Counted from the stretch's first letter, positions 34,347 to 43,769 are shown. The stretch is 64,000 bases of DNA from Novosphingobium colocasiae (GCF_014652555.1 NZ_BMZA01000002.1:248001-312000); one strand, 5' to 3'. Numbers and translations: made by a program. The notes: generated from the letters alone by a model not told the origin.

Positions 34347-35298
34347 TGTTCGCTTGCCCGTCGCGGCGCTGATCTGTCTGGCCGCCGGGACGGCCATAGC
34401 GCGGGACCGGATCGAGCCTGCCCCGCTGCAGCCGACCGGCCCGGCGGCGGATTATCCGGTGGTGGTGGGGGAGCCGTACACGATCGGCTCGGTCACCTGG
34501 ACACCGGTGGACCAGCTCAATTACGATGCCGTCGGCAATGCCAGCGTGGGCGCGGCCGATGGTGCCGGCATCACCGCCGCGCACAAGACCCTGCCGCTGC
34601 CCTGCTATGTCGAGGTGACCGCGCTTGACACCGGGCGCACGATTCTGGTGCGGATCGAGCGGCGGGGGCCGATGGTCAACGATACGCTGATCGACCTGTC
34701 GCCCGCCGCCGCCGCGCAACTGGGGGTGACACCGGGCAGCCATCCGGCGGTGCGGGTGCGCCGGGTCAACCCGCCCGAGCCGGAACGCGCGGCCCTGCGG
34801 CAGGGCGGCACCGCGCCGCTGCGCATGGATACGCCCGAACCGCTGCTCAAGGTGCTGCGCCGCAAGCTTGCCAGCCAGTCGCCGCTGCAACCGCCGCCGT
34901 CCACCCCGCCATCGATGCCCAAGCTGCCGACTGACGCGCCGGCGGTTCCCGCAGCACCGGTTGCCAAAGCGCCGAAACCTGCACCCAAGCCGGTCGCCCC
35001 GCCGTCGCCGGTTGCGGCGAAGCCTGCGGCGGCTCCCGTTGCCGCGGCTGCGCCCGCCGCTCCTGCTGCGGCTACCGCGCCCAAGGCGGCCAAGGGCACG
35101 CTGGTGGTGCAGATCGGCGCGTTCGCGTCGGAGGCCAACGCCCGCGCCTTGGCCGGTAAGCTCAACGCCAATGTCAGCCGCTCCGGCAAGCTGTGGCGGG
35201 TATACGCCGGGCCGTTCGCAAGTCGTGGACAAGCGAGCGCGGCGCTGGAGAAAGTGAAATCCGCCGGATATAGCGGCCTGATCCAGAGCGCGGACTGA
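34330..35298 (+). CDS. rlpA: RlpA-like septal lytic transglycosylase with SPOR domain
   Basis: 322 residues from the ATG at 34330. Signal peptide (about 1-24), a double-psi beta-barrel domain at roughly 70-145 (GITAAHKTLPLPCYVEVT and RIERRGPMVNDTLIDLSPAAA), a Pro/Ala linker at 180-250 and a C-terminal SPOR domain (about 255-322, VVQIGAFASEANARALAGKL). RlpA proteins cut naked glycan strands at the division site; SPOR binds septal glycan. It is translated with the MltB-type gene and followed by a D,D-carboxypeptidase. Confidence 0.9.
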   Translation: MKLPNNVRLPVAALICLAAGTAIARDRIEPAPLQPTGPAADYPVVVGEPYTIGSVTWTPVDQLNYDAVGNASVGAADGAGITAAHKTLPLPCYVEVTALDTGRTILVRIERRGPMVNDTLIDLSPAAAAQLGVTPGSHPAVRVRRVNPPEPERAALRQGGTAPLRMDTPEPLLKVLRRKLASQSPLQPPPSTPPSMPKLPTDAPAVPAAPVAKAPKPAPKPVAPPSPVAAKPAAAPVAAAAPAAPAAATAPKAAKGTLVVQIGAFASEANARALAGKLNANVSRSGKLWRVYAGPFASRGQASAALEKVKSAGYSGLIQSAD

Positions 35299-35355
35299 CG
35301 GCAAGCCCCGGCTTCCCACGTCCCCGCGCTTCCCCCGGCGCGGAGTAAACCGACC

Positions 35356-36546
35356 TTGAAATTCCTGCCCAAGCGGGCCGGTATGCTGGCCCTGATGGTG
35401 GCCGGCCTGCTGGTCCAGCCCCCCGGAGGCGGCGCGGTGATGGCCGCCGGGCCCAGCATCGCGCCCGCGCCGCCTCCCGAGGTAGCCGCCATCCCGGTTT
35501 CCATGCTGGTCGATCTCAATTCGGGCCAGATCCTGACCGAGCGGCGGCCGGACGTGCCGTTCCTCCCCGCGTCGGTCACCAAGGTCATGACCGCCTATGT
35601 CGCGTTCGAGGAGATCGCGGCGGGGCGGCTGCACTTTGACCAGCGGTTTCCGGTGCCCGAAGATGCCTCGAAGGAATGGTGGGCCAAGGGCACTTCGATG
35701 TACCTGACACCGCAGGACAGGCCGACCCTGGCCGAACTGCTGCACGGGATCATGACCAATTCGGCCAACGATGCCTGCATCGTGCTGGCGCGCGGGGCGG
35801 CGGGCAGCGTCGATAACTGGACCGCAAAGATGAATGCAGCCGCCCGGCGGCTGGGCATGTCGCGCAGCCACTATCATACGCCGAACGGCTGGATGGACGA
35901 TGGCCTGACCTATGTGACGGCGCGCGATCTGGTGCGGTTGTCCGACGCGATGACGATGAACTACCCGCGCTTCTACCGCGCGTTTTCGGGCCGCAAGCAC
36001 TATTTCTGGCGCGATGTGGCGATGCGCAGCCACGATCCGACGGTGGGCGTGGTGCCCGGTGCCGACGGCATCAAGACCGGCTATACCCGCGAAGCCGGGT
36101 ACAACTTCCTCGGCTCTGCCGAACGCAACGGGCGGCGGCTGGTGATGGTGCTGGCGGGAACGCCCACTTTCCGCGAACGCGATGCCGCCGCGCGCGCGCT
36201 GCTGGAATGGGGCTTTTCCGCCTGGTCGGCGCGCCCGCTGTTCGACAAGGGGGCGACCATCGCCACGGCGCGGGTGCAGGGCGGGGCCGCCTATGCCGTG
36301 CCGATGGTGGCCGATCGCGACGTGATCGCCACGCTTCCCGCCGGCACTTCGCCGCAGATAGGGCTGACGGTGCGCTACAAGGGGCCGGTCAAGGCGCCGA
36401 TTGCCAAAGGCCAGCGGATCGGGACGCTCGAAATCCGCGTCGGCAACCTGCCGCCGGGCCACGTGCCGTTGCGGGCGGGGCGTGATGTCGCGGTGGCCGG
36501 GCCGGTGGACAGGCTGCGCAATGGGTTTATGAACCTGCTGCAATGA
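35356..36546 (+). CDS. dacC: D-alanyl-D-alanine carboxypeptidase (PBP5/6 type)
   Basis: 396 residues starting with TTG 35356 (GGAG at 35342-35345). A signal peptide covers about 1-31. Active-site motifs are SVTK (Ser73, Lys76), SAN in MTNSANDAC, and KTG in DGIKTGYT. The C-terminal PBP5 beta-domain ends with an amphipathic helix (VDRLRNGFMNLLQ) that anchors it to the inner membrane. It trims pentapeptides in peptidoglycan. It overlaps tmk by 4 bases. The symbol follows family usage; orthology to E. coli dacC in particular is not established. Confidence 0.9.
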   Translation: MKFLPKRAGMLALMVAGLLVQPPGGGAVMAAGPSIAPAPPPEVAAIPVSMLVDLNSGQILTERRPDVPFLPASVTKVMTAYVAFEEIAAGRLHFDQRFPVPEDASKEWWAKGTSMYLTPQDRPTLAELLHGIMTNSANDACIVLARGAAGSVDNWTAKMNAAARRLGMSRSHYHTPNGWMDDGLTYVTARDLVRLSDAMTMNYPRFYRAFSGRKHYFWRDVAMRSHDPTVGVVPGADGIKTGYTREAGYNFLGSAERNGRRLVMVLAGTPTFRERDAAARALLEWGFSAWSARPLFDKGATIATARVQGGAAYAVPMVADRDVIATLPAGTSPQIGLTVRYKGPVKAPIAKGQRIGTLEIRVGNLPPGHVPLRAGRDVAVAGPVDRLRNGFMNLLQ

Positions 36547-37187
36547 CACCGGGGAAATTCATCGCGTTCGAAGGCGGGGAAGGGGGCGGCAAATCGACCC
36601 AGGCCCGCCTGCTCGTCGCCGCGCTTCGCGCGGGCGGGCATGACGTGGTGGCGACCCGCGAACCGGGCGGGACGCCGGGAGCCGAAACGATCCGCGCGCT
36701 GCTGCTGGGCGCTGCGGGCGATAGCGATCAGCCCTGGGGCCTGCGCGCCGAGGCGCTGCTGTTTGCCGCGGCCCGCGCCGATCACGTTGAAAAGCTGATC
36801 CGTCCGGCACTGGCGCGCGGGGCTTGGGTGGTGTGCGATCGCTATATCGATTCGAGCCGTGCCTATCAGGGCGGCGGCGGCGGGCTGGACGATGGCGACA
36901 TCCTGACGCTTCACCGCATCGGCAGCGATGGCCTGCTACCCGATCTGACCGTTCTCATCGAAGTCTCGCCCGAAGTCGCCGCCGCCCGGCTGGCCGCGCG
37001 TGACACCGGGGGGACAGACCGCATCGGCGGCCGTGATACCGCTTACCACGCCCGTGTCGGCGCGGCGTTCGCAGCTATGGCCGAGGCCGAGCCGGAGCGG
37101 TTCGCGCGGATAAACGGCGACGGCTCGCCCGAGGCGACGCACCGGGCGGTGATGGCGGCCGTGGCCGGCCTGCTGGGCCCGGCGTGA
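36543..37187 (+). CDS. tmk: Thymidylate kinase
   Basis: 214 residues. P-loop EGGEGGGKST near residue 10, TREPGGTPGAE and CDRYIDSSRAYQGGGGG show dTMP kinase, which converts dTMP to dTDP for DNA synthesis. The start overlaps the dacC stop and its stop overlaps holB (4 bases each), the conserved tmk-holB-metG-tatD order seen in many proteobacteria. Confidence 0.95.
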   Translation: MTPGKFIAFEGGEGGGKSTQARLLVAALRAGGHDVVATREPGGTPGAETIRALLLGAAGDSDQPWGLRAEALLFAAARADHVEKLIRPALARGAWVVCDRYIDSSRAYQGGGGGLDDGDILTLHRIGSDGLLPDLTVLIEVSPEVAAARLAARDTGGTDRIGGRDTAYHARVGAAFAAMAEAEPERFARINGDGSPEATHRAVMAAVAGLLGPA

Positions 37188-38158
37188 AGGTGGGCCGCCC
37201 GTTCATCGGCCAGGAACAGGCCTGGCAGGAGTGGCTCGCCGCGCTCGGTTCCGATCGGATGCATCATGCCTGGCTGCTGGCGGGGGCCAAGGGGCTGGGC
37301 AAGCGCGCGTTCGCCTGCGCCGCCGCCGGCGAACTGGTGCGCGAACCGGGTGGCCGACTGCCCGATGCGGTGGCGCACCCCGATATCCACATCCTCGAGC
37401 ATCTGCCCGCGAACGATGACGAGGCGAAGAAGAAGGCCGAGGGCAAGCCGTTCCAGACCAAGCGCAACATCACCATCGAACAGGTGCGCACGATGCAGCA
37501 CCGGCTGGTGACCCGGCCGACGCTGGGCGATCGCCGGGCGATCATCATCGATCCGGCCGACGACATGGAGAAAAGCGCGGTCAACGCCCTGCTCAAGAGC
37601 CTGGAGGAGCCGCCGGTCGGCACCTATTTCCTGCTGATCGCCCATCAGCCCGGCCGGCTTTTGCCGACCATCCGCTCGCGCTGCCGGGTGCTGCGCTTCC
37701 AGTCGCTGGCTCCGGACGAACTCGATGCCGTCGTGCGCCGCGACATGCCGCAGGCCGACGCTGCCGAGCGTGCCGCCGCGATCACCGCGAGCCGGGGCTC
37801 GCCGGGCGTCGCGCTCAGCTTCATCGCGCAGGATCTGAGCGAAATTCACGAGCTGATGCTGGCAATCCTGCATCAGGGCGACGGCGATTTCCGGCTGCGC
37901 GGCAGGCTGGCGGCGGAAATGGGCGCGCGCCCGTCGCGCGAGCGGCAGCTCGCCGCGCTGGAACTCGCGCGCACGGTGCTCTCGGCCGAACTGGTTACTG
38001 CGGGCCGGGCCGGCCAGGTGAAGATCATCGCCGCGCACAGCACGCTGACCCGGCTTTCGGCGCAGGCTCCGGTCTACAATTTCGATGCCGGGCTTTTGAT
38101 AATGGAAATTGGCGGCTTGCTGGCATCGGCCGCGATGCCTAGAGAGACGGCTCGCTAG
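37184..38158 (+). CDS. holB: DNA polymerase III subunit delta'
   Basis: 324 residues, starting at GTG 37184 within the tmk stop. A clamp-loader AAA+ fold: P-loop-like AGAKGLGKRAF, sensor region AVNALLKSLEEPP and the SRC motif in IRSRCRVLRF that contacts neighbouring clamp-loader subunits. No Cys4 zinc module is obvious in the P-loop domain. It is part of the clamp loader at the replication fork. The gene context (tmk upstream, metG and tatD downstream) matches holB. Confidence 0.92.
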   Translation: MKVGRPFIGQEQAWQEWLAALGSDRMHHAWLLAGAKGLGKRAFACAAAGELVREPGGRLPDAVAHPDIHILEHLPANDDEAKKKAEGKPFQTKRNITIEQVRTMQHRLVTRPTLGDRRAIIIDPADDMEKSAVNALLKSLEEPPVGTYFLLIAHQPGRLLPTIRSRCRVLRFQSLAPDELDAVVRRDMPQADAAERAAAITASRGSPGVALSFIAQDLSEIHELMLAILHQGDGDFRLRGRLAAEMGARPSRERQLAALELARTVLSAELVTAGRAGQVKIIAAHSTLTRLSAQAPVYNFDAGLLIMEIGGLLASAAMPRETAR

Positions 38159-38191
38159 ACCACTCCCGAGCCAGGAAAGCCGCCAGACGCC

Positions 38192-39751
38192 ATGGGCGAG
38201 CCTTATTACATCACCACCGCCATCAGCTATCCCAACGGCAAGCCGCACATCGGCCATGCTTACGAAGCGATCGCGGCAGACGTCATCGCCCGCCACCGCA
38301 AGGCCGAGGGGTTCGACGTGCGGTTCCAGACCGGAACCGACGAACATGGCCTGAAGATGGCGCAGAAGGCACGTGACATGGGCGTGACCCCAGCCGCACT
38401 CGCTGCCGAAATGTCGCAGCATTTCATCGATATGTGCGATGGTCTTGATGTCAATTACGACGTGTTCATGCGCACCACCGAACCGCGCCACCACGCCGCG
38501 ACGCAGGAATTGTGGCGGCGGATGGAAGCGAACGGCGATCTCTATCTCGATCGCTACGAAGGTTGGTATTCGGTTCGCGACGAAGCCTATTACGACGAGA
38601 CCGAGCTTGTCGAAGGGGAAGGGGGCGTCAAGCTTTCGCCGCAGGGCACCCCGGTCGAGTGGACGGTCGAGGAATCGTGGTTTTTCCGGCTGTCGCGCTA
38701 TCAGGACAAGCTGCTCGAACTCTACGCCGCCGGTGAATTCATCCGCCCGGAAAGCCGCCGCAACGAAATCCAGCGGTTCGTTGAGGGCGGCCTGCGCGAT
38801 CTTTCGGTGTCGCGCACCAGTTTCGACTGGGGCGTCAAAGTGCCGGGCAGCGAAAACCACGTCATGTACGTCTGGGTTGACGCACTCACGAATTATCTCA
38901 CTGGCCTTGGTTTCCCTGACGGAACAGGAGATTACGCGCGATACTGGCCAGCCGATCTCCATCTGATCGGCAAGGATATCGTGCGCTTTCACACCGTCTA
39001 TTGGCCGGCATTCCTGATGAGCGCTGGCCTGCCGGTACCCAGGCAGGTGTTCGGCCACGGTTTCCTGCTCAATCGCGGCCAGAAGGAGTCCAAATCGGTC
39101 GGCAATGTCACTGACCCGATCGCCTTGGCCGAAACTTTCGGCGTCGATACCGTGCGCTACTTCTTCCTGCGCGAAGTGGCATTTGGGCAGGACGGTTCGT
39201 GGTCGCCCGAAGCGATCGTCACGCGCGCGAATGCCGAGCTGGCGAACAGCTTCGGCAATCTGGCGCAGCGCACACTTTCCATGATTTTCAAAAACATGGG
39301 TGGCGAACTCAAGTCGGGACTGGAAGAGACAACGGCGGATGCGCTGCTCGCAGGGGCGGTAGCCGAAGGCATCGCTGGCCTGCGCGCGGCGTTCACCGAT
39401 CTCGATTTCAGCAACGGTCTCGAAAGCTGGATGAAAGCAGTGTTCGCCTGCAACCAGTATGTCGACGAACAGGCCCCGTGGACCCTGCGCAAGACCGATC
39501 CGGCGCGGATGGAAGCGGTGCTGACCGTGCTGTTCCGGTCTGTGCGGCAACTGGCGCTGGCGGTGCGGCCGGTGGTGCCGACGGCGATCGACAAGCTGCT
39601 CGACCAGATGGGCCAACCCGCCGCCGCCCGCGATTATGCGGCGCTGGAAACGGCGAGCTGGTTTGACGATCTGATCACATCCGGGTTCCGCGTGGCGCAG
39701 CCGGTCGGCGTGTTTCCGCGTCTGGAACTGCCCGAGGCGGTCGACGGCTGA
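38192..39751 (+). CDS. metG: Methionine--tRNA ligase
   Basis: 519 residues, the short form without the C-terminal tRNA-binding domain. HIGH is seen as YPNGKPHIGHAYE; the second signature reads QKESKSVGN, with Glu in place of the Met of KMSKS. The connective peptide with QTGTDEHG is normal; no four-Cys zinc knuckle is seen. It attaches methionine to initiator and elongator tRNA. Its last base is the first base of the tatD start codon. Confidence 0.95.
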   Translation: MGEPYYITTAISYPNGKPHIGHAYEAIAADVIARHRKAEGFDVRFQTGTDEHGLKMAQKARDMGVTPAALAAEMSQHFIDMCDGLDVNYDVFMRTTEPRHHAATQELWRRMEANGDLYLDRYEGWYSVRDEAYYDETELVEGEGGVKLSPQGTPVEWTVEESWFFRLSRYQDKLLELYAAGEFIRPESRRNEIQRFVEGGLRDLSVSRTSFDWGVKVPGSENHVMYVWVDALTNYLTGLGFPDGTGDYARYWPADLHLIGKDIVRFHTVYWPAFLMSAGLPVPRQVFGHGFLLNRGQKESKSVGNVTDPIALAETFGVDTVRYFFLREVAFGQDGSWSPEAIVTRANAELANSFGNLAQRTLSMIFKNMGGELKSGLEETTADALLAGAVAEGIAGLRAAFTDLDFSNGLESWMKAVFACNQYVDEQAPWTLRKTDPARMEAVLTVLFRSVRQLALAVRPVVPTAIDKLLDQMGQPAAARDYAALETASWFDDLITSGFRVAQPVGVFPRLELPEAVDG

Positions 39752-40530
39752 TGCTGATCGACAGCCACTGCCACCTGCAATACAAGGGCCTGATAGAGGA
39801 CCAGCAGGGCGTGCTCGATCGCGCGCGGGCGGCCGGAATCAGCGGTTTCCTCAACATCTCGACGCGGCAGAGCGAATGGCAGGCGGTGGTTGCCACTGCA
39901 GAACGCGAGCCGGACGTCTGGGCTTCGATCGGCATCCATCCGCACGAGGCGGACCAGCACGCCGATCTGGGCGAGGGGGCGCTGCTCGAAGCCGCAGCCC
40001 ATCCCAAGGTCATCGGCATCGGTGAAACCGGGCTCGATTACTATTACGACAAGTCCGACCGCGAGGTGCAGCAGGCCCTGTTCCGCACCCACATCCGGGT
40101 GGCCCGGCAGACCGGCTTGCCGATCATCATCCATACCCGCGACGCCGAAGACGATACGCTGCGCATCCTGGACGAGGAAATGCAGCAGGGCGCGTTCCCG
40201 GCACTGATCCACTGCTTCACCGCCAGCGCAGAGTTCGGCCGGCGAGTGCTGGAACTGGGCCTCACCATCTCGCTTTCGGGCATTGTCACGTTCAAGAACG
40301 CCCGCGATCTGCAGGATTTCGCGCGCGAGGTACCGGGGGACCGGCTGCTGGTGGAAACGGATTCGCCATTCCTTGCCCCGGTGCCGCATCGCGGGCGTAC
40401 CTGCGAGCCGGCCTACACGGCCGATACCGCGCGGTTCGTGGCAAACCTGCGGGGTGAAAGTGCGGACGATCTCGCAGCGCGCACCAGCGCCAATTTCTTT
40501 TCGCTGTTCGCCAAGGCCGTGCGGCCATGA
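39751..40530 (+). CDS. tatD: TatD family metal-dependent hydrolase
   Basis: 259 residues. A TIM-barrel nuclease family: metal ligands in DSHCHLQY, IGETGLDYYYDKSD, IIHTRDAEDD, HCFTAS and ETDSPFLAP. Family members have DNase or D-aminoacyl-tRNA-related activities. ATG overlaps the metG stop by one base and the MBL gene by four, so it is part of the tmk-holB-metG operon. Confidence 0.92.
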   Translation: MLIDSHCHLQYKGLIEDQQGVLDRARAAGISGFLNISTRQSEWQAVVATAEREPDVWASIGIHPHEADQHADLGEGALLEAAAHPKVIGIGETGLDYYYDKSDREVQQALFRTHIRVARQTGLPIIIHTRDAEDDTLRILDEEMQQGAFPALIHCFTASAEFGRRVLELGLTISLSGIVTFKNARDLQDFAREVPGDRLLVETDSPFLAPVPHRGRTCEPAYTADTARFVANLRGESADDLAARTSANFFSLFAKAVRP

Positions 40531-41321
40531 AGCTGACGATCCTGGGTTCGGGCACCAGTACCGGGGTGCCGCGCCTGGGGGGCGAATTCGGCGCGGAATG
40601 GGGCCTGTGCGACCCGGACGAGCCGCGTAACCGGCGTACCCGCGTATCGATCCTGTTGCAGAACGAGGCGGGCGGCACGGTCCTCGTGGATACGCCGACT
40701 GACTTGCGCCAGCAGTTGCTGGCCTGCGACGTTCATCGCATCGACGCGGTGTTCTGGACTCACGACCACGCAGATCATTGCCACGGCATCGACGATCTGC
40801 GGCCGCTGCGCTACGGCCGCGCCGGACCGATCCAGGGCTATGCCGCGTCGGAAACTGTGCGCCGCCTGCGGCAGCGGTTCGGCTATGTCTTCGCTGGCCA
40901 GCACGGCTATCCGACGCTGGTGACGCTCGACAACCTCGAAACGGTGCGGATCTGCGAAGGGTTCGGCGTCGGCCATGTGCAGATGCCGCACGGCCCCGCG
41001 CAATCGACCGGGTTTACCTTCGATTATAATGGAAAAACCGTCGGTTACGCGACAGACTTCAGTGAAATCACAGGCGGCATGGTCAACCTGTTTTACGGCT
41101 GTGACGTCCTGGTCGTCGATTGCCTGCGCCGCGAGCCGCATCCGACCCATGCGCATCTGGCCATGGCGCTGGAACTGGTCTCAGTGACCCGGTGCAAGCG
41201 GGCGGTGCTGACCCATCTCGACAAGAGCATGGATTATGCCACGCTGTCCGCCGAAGTGCCGGAGCACGTCAGCGTGGCCTATGATGGCATGGTGGTGGAC
41301 CTTGAGGAGTTGGCACGATGA
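40527..41321 (+). CDS. MBL-fold metallohydrolase (PhnP/RNase Z-like)
   Basis: 264 residues. Metal-binding HDHADH (HxHxDH) is at about residue 77, with LGSGTSTGVPRLG at the start, GYATDFSEI in the middle and LTHLDKSMDY near the end, as in the PhnP-like group located next to tatD in many alphaproteobacteria. A phosphodiesterase activity is likely; the substrate is unknown. Overlaps tatD and the next small gene by 4 bases each. Confidence 0.88.
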   Translation: MKLTILGSGTSTGVPRLGGEFGAEWGLCDPDEPRNRRTRVSILLQNEAGGTVLVDTPTDLRQQLLACDVHRIDAVFWTHDHADHCHGIDDLRPLRYGRAGPIQGYAASETVRRLRQRFGYVFAGQHGYPTLVTLDNLETVRICEGFGVGHVQMPHGPAQSTGFTFDYNGKTVGYATDFSEITGGMVNLFYGCDVLVVDCLRREPHPTHAHLAMALELVSVTRCKRAVLTHLDKSMDYATLSAEVPEHVSVAYDGMVVDLEELAR

Positions 41322-41500
41322 GCCAGACGGCCATACTGGTTTCGATTGTCTCGATCCTGGGCTGCCTGTTGCTGGCGACACGCGGCCTCGCGGCCCGGAA
41401 CATCAACTTTTCGCGCACCGCAACGATGGCGCTGATCTGGCTGGCGATCATCGTCGGGGGGACGTTGTTTGCTACTTGGGCGGGGCTTCACATCGGCTGA
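41318..41500 (+). CDS. Small two-helix membrane protein, 60 aa
   Basis: Not recognised by name. Two hydrophobic helices (about 4-22 and 36-57) with an Arg/Asn-rich turn (RGLAARNINFSRT) between them. The ATG overlaps the MBL stop by 4 bases, which strongly suggests a real, translationally coupled gene. Position at the end of the metG-tatD operon does not reveal a function. Confidence 0.72.
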   Translation: MSQTAILVSIVSILGCLLLATRGLAARNINFSRTATMALIWLAIIVGGTLFATWAGLHIG

Positions 41501-41530
41501 ACCGCGCCCTTCGGTTGCTTCCTATTTTAC

Positions 41531-41544
41531 ATAATATATATTAT
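41531..41544. repeat. AT-only 14-bp palindrome upstream of mazG
   Basis: ATAATATATATTAT is a perfect palindrome in a strongly GC-rich context, 52 bases before the mazG start. It may be part of a promoter or a protein-binding site. Confidence 0.45.
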
Positions 41545-41596
41545 CAATCCAACAGTCCGGTTGTCGCCGCCGATGCCGCCAGTTAAGCGTTCGCCC

Positions 41597-42376
41597 ATGA
41601 CTGACGCCCCTGTTCCTCAGATCGATCGCCTTATCGGCATCATGGCGCGGCTGCGCGATCCGCAGCGCGGTTGCGAATGGGACCGCGTGCAGACTTTCGC
41701 CACCATCGCTCCCTACACGATTGAGGAAGCCTACGAAGTGGCGGACGCCATTGCCCGTGCCGACCTGCCGGCGCTGCGTGACGAGCTGGGCGATCTGTTG
41801 CTCCAGGTGGTCTTCCATGCGCGCATCGCCGAGGAAGCCGGCGATTTCGCTTTCGCCGATGTTGCCCGGTCGATTGCCGACAAGCTGGAAGCCCGCCACC
41901 CGCATCTGTTTGGCGAAGACACGACCCCGCGAAGCCAGACGGAACGCTGGGAAACGCTCAAGGCCGAAGAACGCGCGACCAAGGGCGAACACAGCGCGGT
42001 CGATGGCATCGCTCTGGCCCTGCCGGCGCTGATGCGCGCGGAAAAGCTGCAGAAGCGCGCGGCGCGGGTCGGCTTCGACTGGCCGGACCCGAGCGGCGCA
42101 GCGGACAAGATCACCGAGGAAATGGCCGAACTCGACAGCGCCGCGCCACCGGATCGTCTGGAAGAAGCCGGTGACCTGCTGTTTGCGGCGGTCAATTTCG
42201 TGCGCCTGCACGGGATATCCGCCGAAGAAGCGCTGCGCGCCGCCAATGCCAAGTTCGAACGCCGGTTCCGCGCGATGGAACAACTCGCAGGCGATAATGG
42301 CAGGGACTTCGGCGCGCTGTCGCTGGATGAACAGGAAGGCTACTGGCAGGCAGTCAAACGCGGCGAGCGCTCATAA
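41597..42376 (+). CDS. mazG: Nucleoside triphosphate pyrophosphohydrolase MazG
   Basis: 259 residues from the ATG at 41597. Two MazG domains: the first (about 10-120) has EEAYEVADAI and LRDELGDLLLQVVFHARIA with the EExxE/ExxD magnesium ligands; the second (about 165-235) has KITEEMAELD and LEEAGDLLFAAVNFVR. It hydrolyses NTPs to NMP and PPi and is thought to cleanse nucleotide pools or limit ppGpp. Its last 6 bases overlap the convergent hflX stop. Confidence 0.93.
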   Translation: MTDAPVPQIDRLIGIMARLRDPQRGCEWDRVQTFATIAPYTIEEAYEVADAIARADLPALRDELGDLLLQVVFHARIAEEAGDFAFADVARSIADKLEARHPHLFGEDTTPRSQTERWETLKAEERATKGEHSAVDGIALALPALMRAEKLQKRAARVGFDWPDPSGAADKITEEMAELDSAAPPDRLEEAGDLLFAAVNFVRLHGISAEEALRAANAKFERRFRAMEQLAGDNGRDFGALSLDEQEGYWQAVKRGERS

Positions 42377-43723
42377 AGCCCCGTACCGGCCCAGTTCGCG
42401 GGGGGACAGCCTGACCGTCAGCCGCAGTTGGGGGCCATCGGCGCCCTCTCCCGCATCGTCTTCGGACAATACTTCGCCGCGCGCATGAAGGAACGCCAGA
42501 CGCTGTCCGTCGGCCGCCGGCAGCACGAAGCTGTAGACGGCGCTGTCGCGGGTCAGCATTTCGCCCAGTGTGGCCAGCAGATCGTCGCACCCGTCACCGG
42601 TGATCGCCGAAACCGGAACGATCGTCTCGTCCGGCCGATGGGCGATCGCCTCGCGGAGGTGTTCGGCATGGGCCAGGCCCAGAAGATCCCACTTGTTCCA
42701 CACCTCGACGATCGGGATCGCTTCCGAAGGATCTTCCGGCGCAACGTCTTCGGTGGCATCGGGCAGCACCCCGAGGTCGGCCAGCACGTCGAGCACCTGG
42801 CGCTTCTGGGCATCGGTATCGGGATTGGCGATATCGCGGACGTGGACGATGACGTCAGCCGCCGTCACTTCCTCGAGCGTCGCCCGGAAGGCGGCGACCA
42901 GTTGCGTCGGCAGGTCTGAAATGAAACCCACGGTGTCTGACAGGATCGCCTTTTCGACGCCGGGAAGCCGGATCGCGCGCATCGTCGGGTCCAGCGTGGC
43001 GAACAGCAGGTCCTGCGCGAACACCCCCGCCCCGGTCAGGCGGTTGAACAGCGTGGACTTGCCGGCGTTGGTATAGCCGACCAGCGCGACGATCGGCCAA
43101 GGTGCCTTTTCGCGACGGTCGCGATGGAGGCCGCGCGTGCGGCGGACCTGTTCGAGTTCGCGGCGGATGCGGGCCATGCGGTCGCGGATCATCCGGCGGT
43201 CCGCCTCGATCTGCGTTTCGCCCGGCCCGCCCAGAAAGCCGAAGCCGCCGCGTTGCCGTTCAAGGTGGGTCCAGCTTCGGACCAGTCGGCCCGCCTGATA
43301 ATCGAGATGCGCCAGCTCGACCTGCAGCCGCCCTTCGGCCGTCGCCGCGCGTTCGCCGAAGATTTCAAGGATCAGCCCGGTGCGGTCGATCACCTTGCGC
43401 TTGAGCTTCTCCTCAAGATTGCGCTGCTGGATGGCCGTCAGCGAACCATCGACGACGACCAGTTCCGCCTCGCCCATGGTGCAGGCCACGGCGATATTCT
43501 CGATCTGGCCTTCGCCGAACAGGGTGCCCGCGCGCGGTTCGCGCACCGGCACGACCAGCGCATCGGCCACGACAAGGCCGATCGCCAGTGCAAGGCCGCG
43601 CGCTTCTTCGACCCGCGCTGCGGGATCGAGGCCATGACCGCGCGCGTCACGGCTGCGCATTTGCGGATAGACGACGAGGGCCCGCGCACCGCGCGCGACC
43701 TCGCCTTTTACATCATCGTTCAA
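42371..43723 (-). CDS. hflX: GTPase HflX
   Basis: 450 residues starting at TTG 43723; no in-frame ATG precedes the conserved N-terminus (ARGARALVVYP). The HflX N-terminal domain (GEGQIENIAVAC), a coiled middle (RRELEQVRRTRGLHRDRREK) and the GTPase domain with G1 GYTNAGKSTLFN, G3 DTVGFI and G4 NKWD are clear. HflX splits stalled or heat-damaged ribosomes. It follows hfq by 46 bases, the usual hfq-hflX pair. Confidence 0.94.
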   Translation of the reverse strand: MNDDVKGEVARGARALVVYPQMRSRDARGHGLDPAARVEEARGLALAIGLVVADALVVPVREPRAGTLFGEGQIENIAVACTMGEAELVVVDGSLTAIQQRNLEEKLKRKVIDRTGLILEIFGERAATAEGRLQVELAHLDYQAGRLVRSWTHLERQRGGFGFLGGPGETQIEADRRMIRDRMARIRRELEQVRRTRGLHRDRREKAPWPIVALVGYTNAGKSTLFNRLTGAGVFAQDLLFATLDPTMRAIRLPGVEKAILSDTVGFISDLPTQLVAAFRATLEEVTAADVIVHVRDIANPDTDAQKRQVLDVLADLGVLPDATEDVAPEDPSEAIPIVEVWNKWDLLGLAHAEHLREAIAHRPDETIVPVSAITGDGCDDLLATLGEMLTRDSAVYSFVLPAADGQRLAFLHARGEVLSEDDAGEGADGPQLRLTVRLSPRELGRYGAL

Positions 43724-43769
43724 AGCCTGTCGGCACTCCGCTCCGGCCGGCCGCTATGCTGCGGCCGGT

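Noticed and set aside
37043-39616. Very long minus-strand open frame opposite tmk, holB and metG
   Set aside because: An antisense frame kept open by GC-rich codon bias; the plus-strand genes have full family motifs. The same applies to the long antisense frames at 6178-8229 and 19955-22441.
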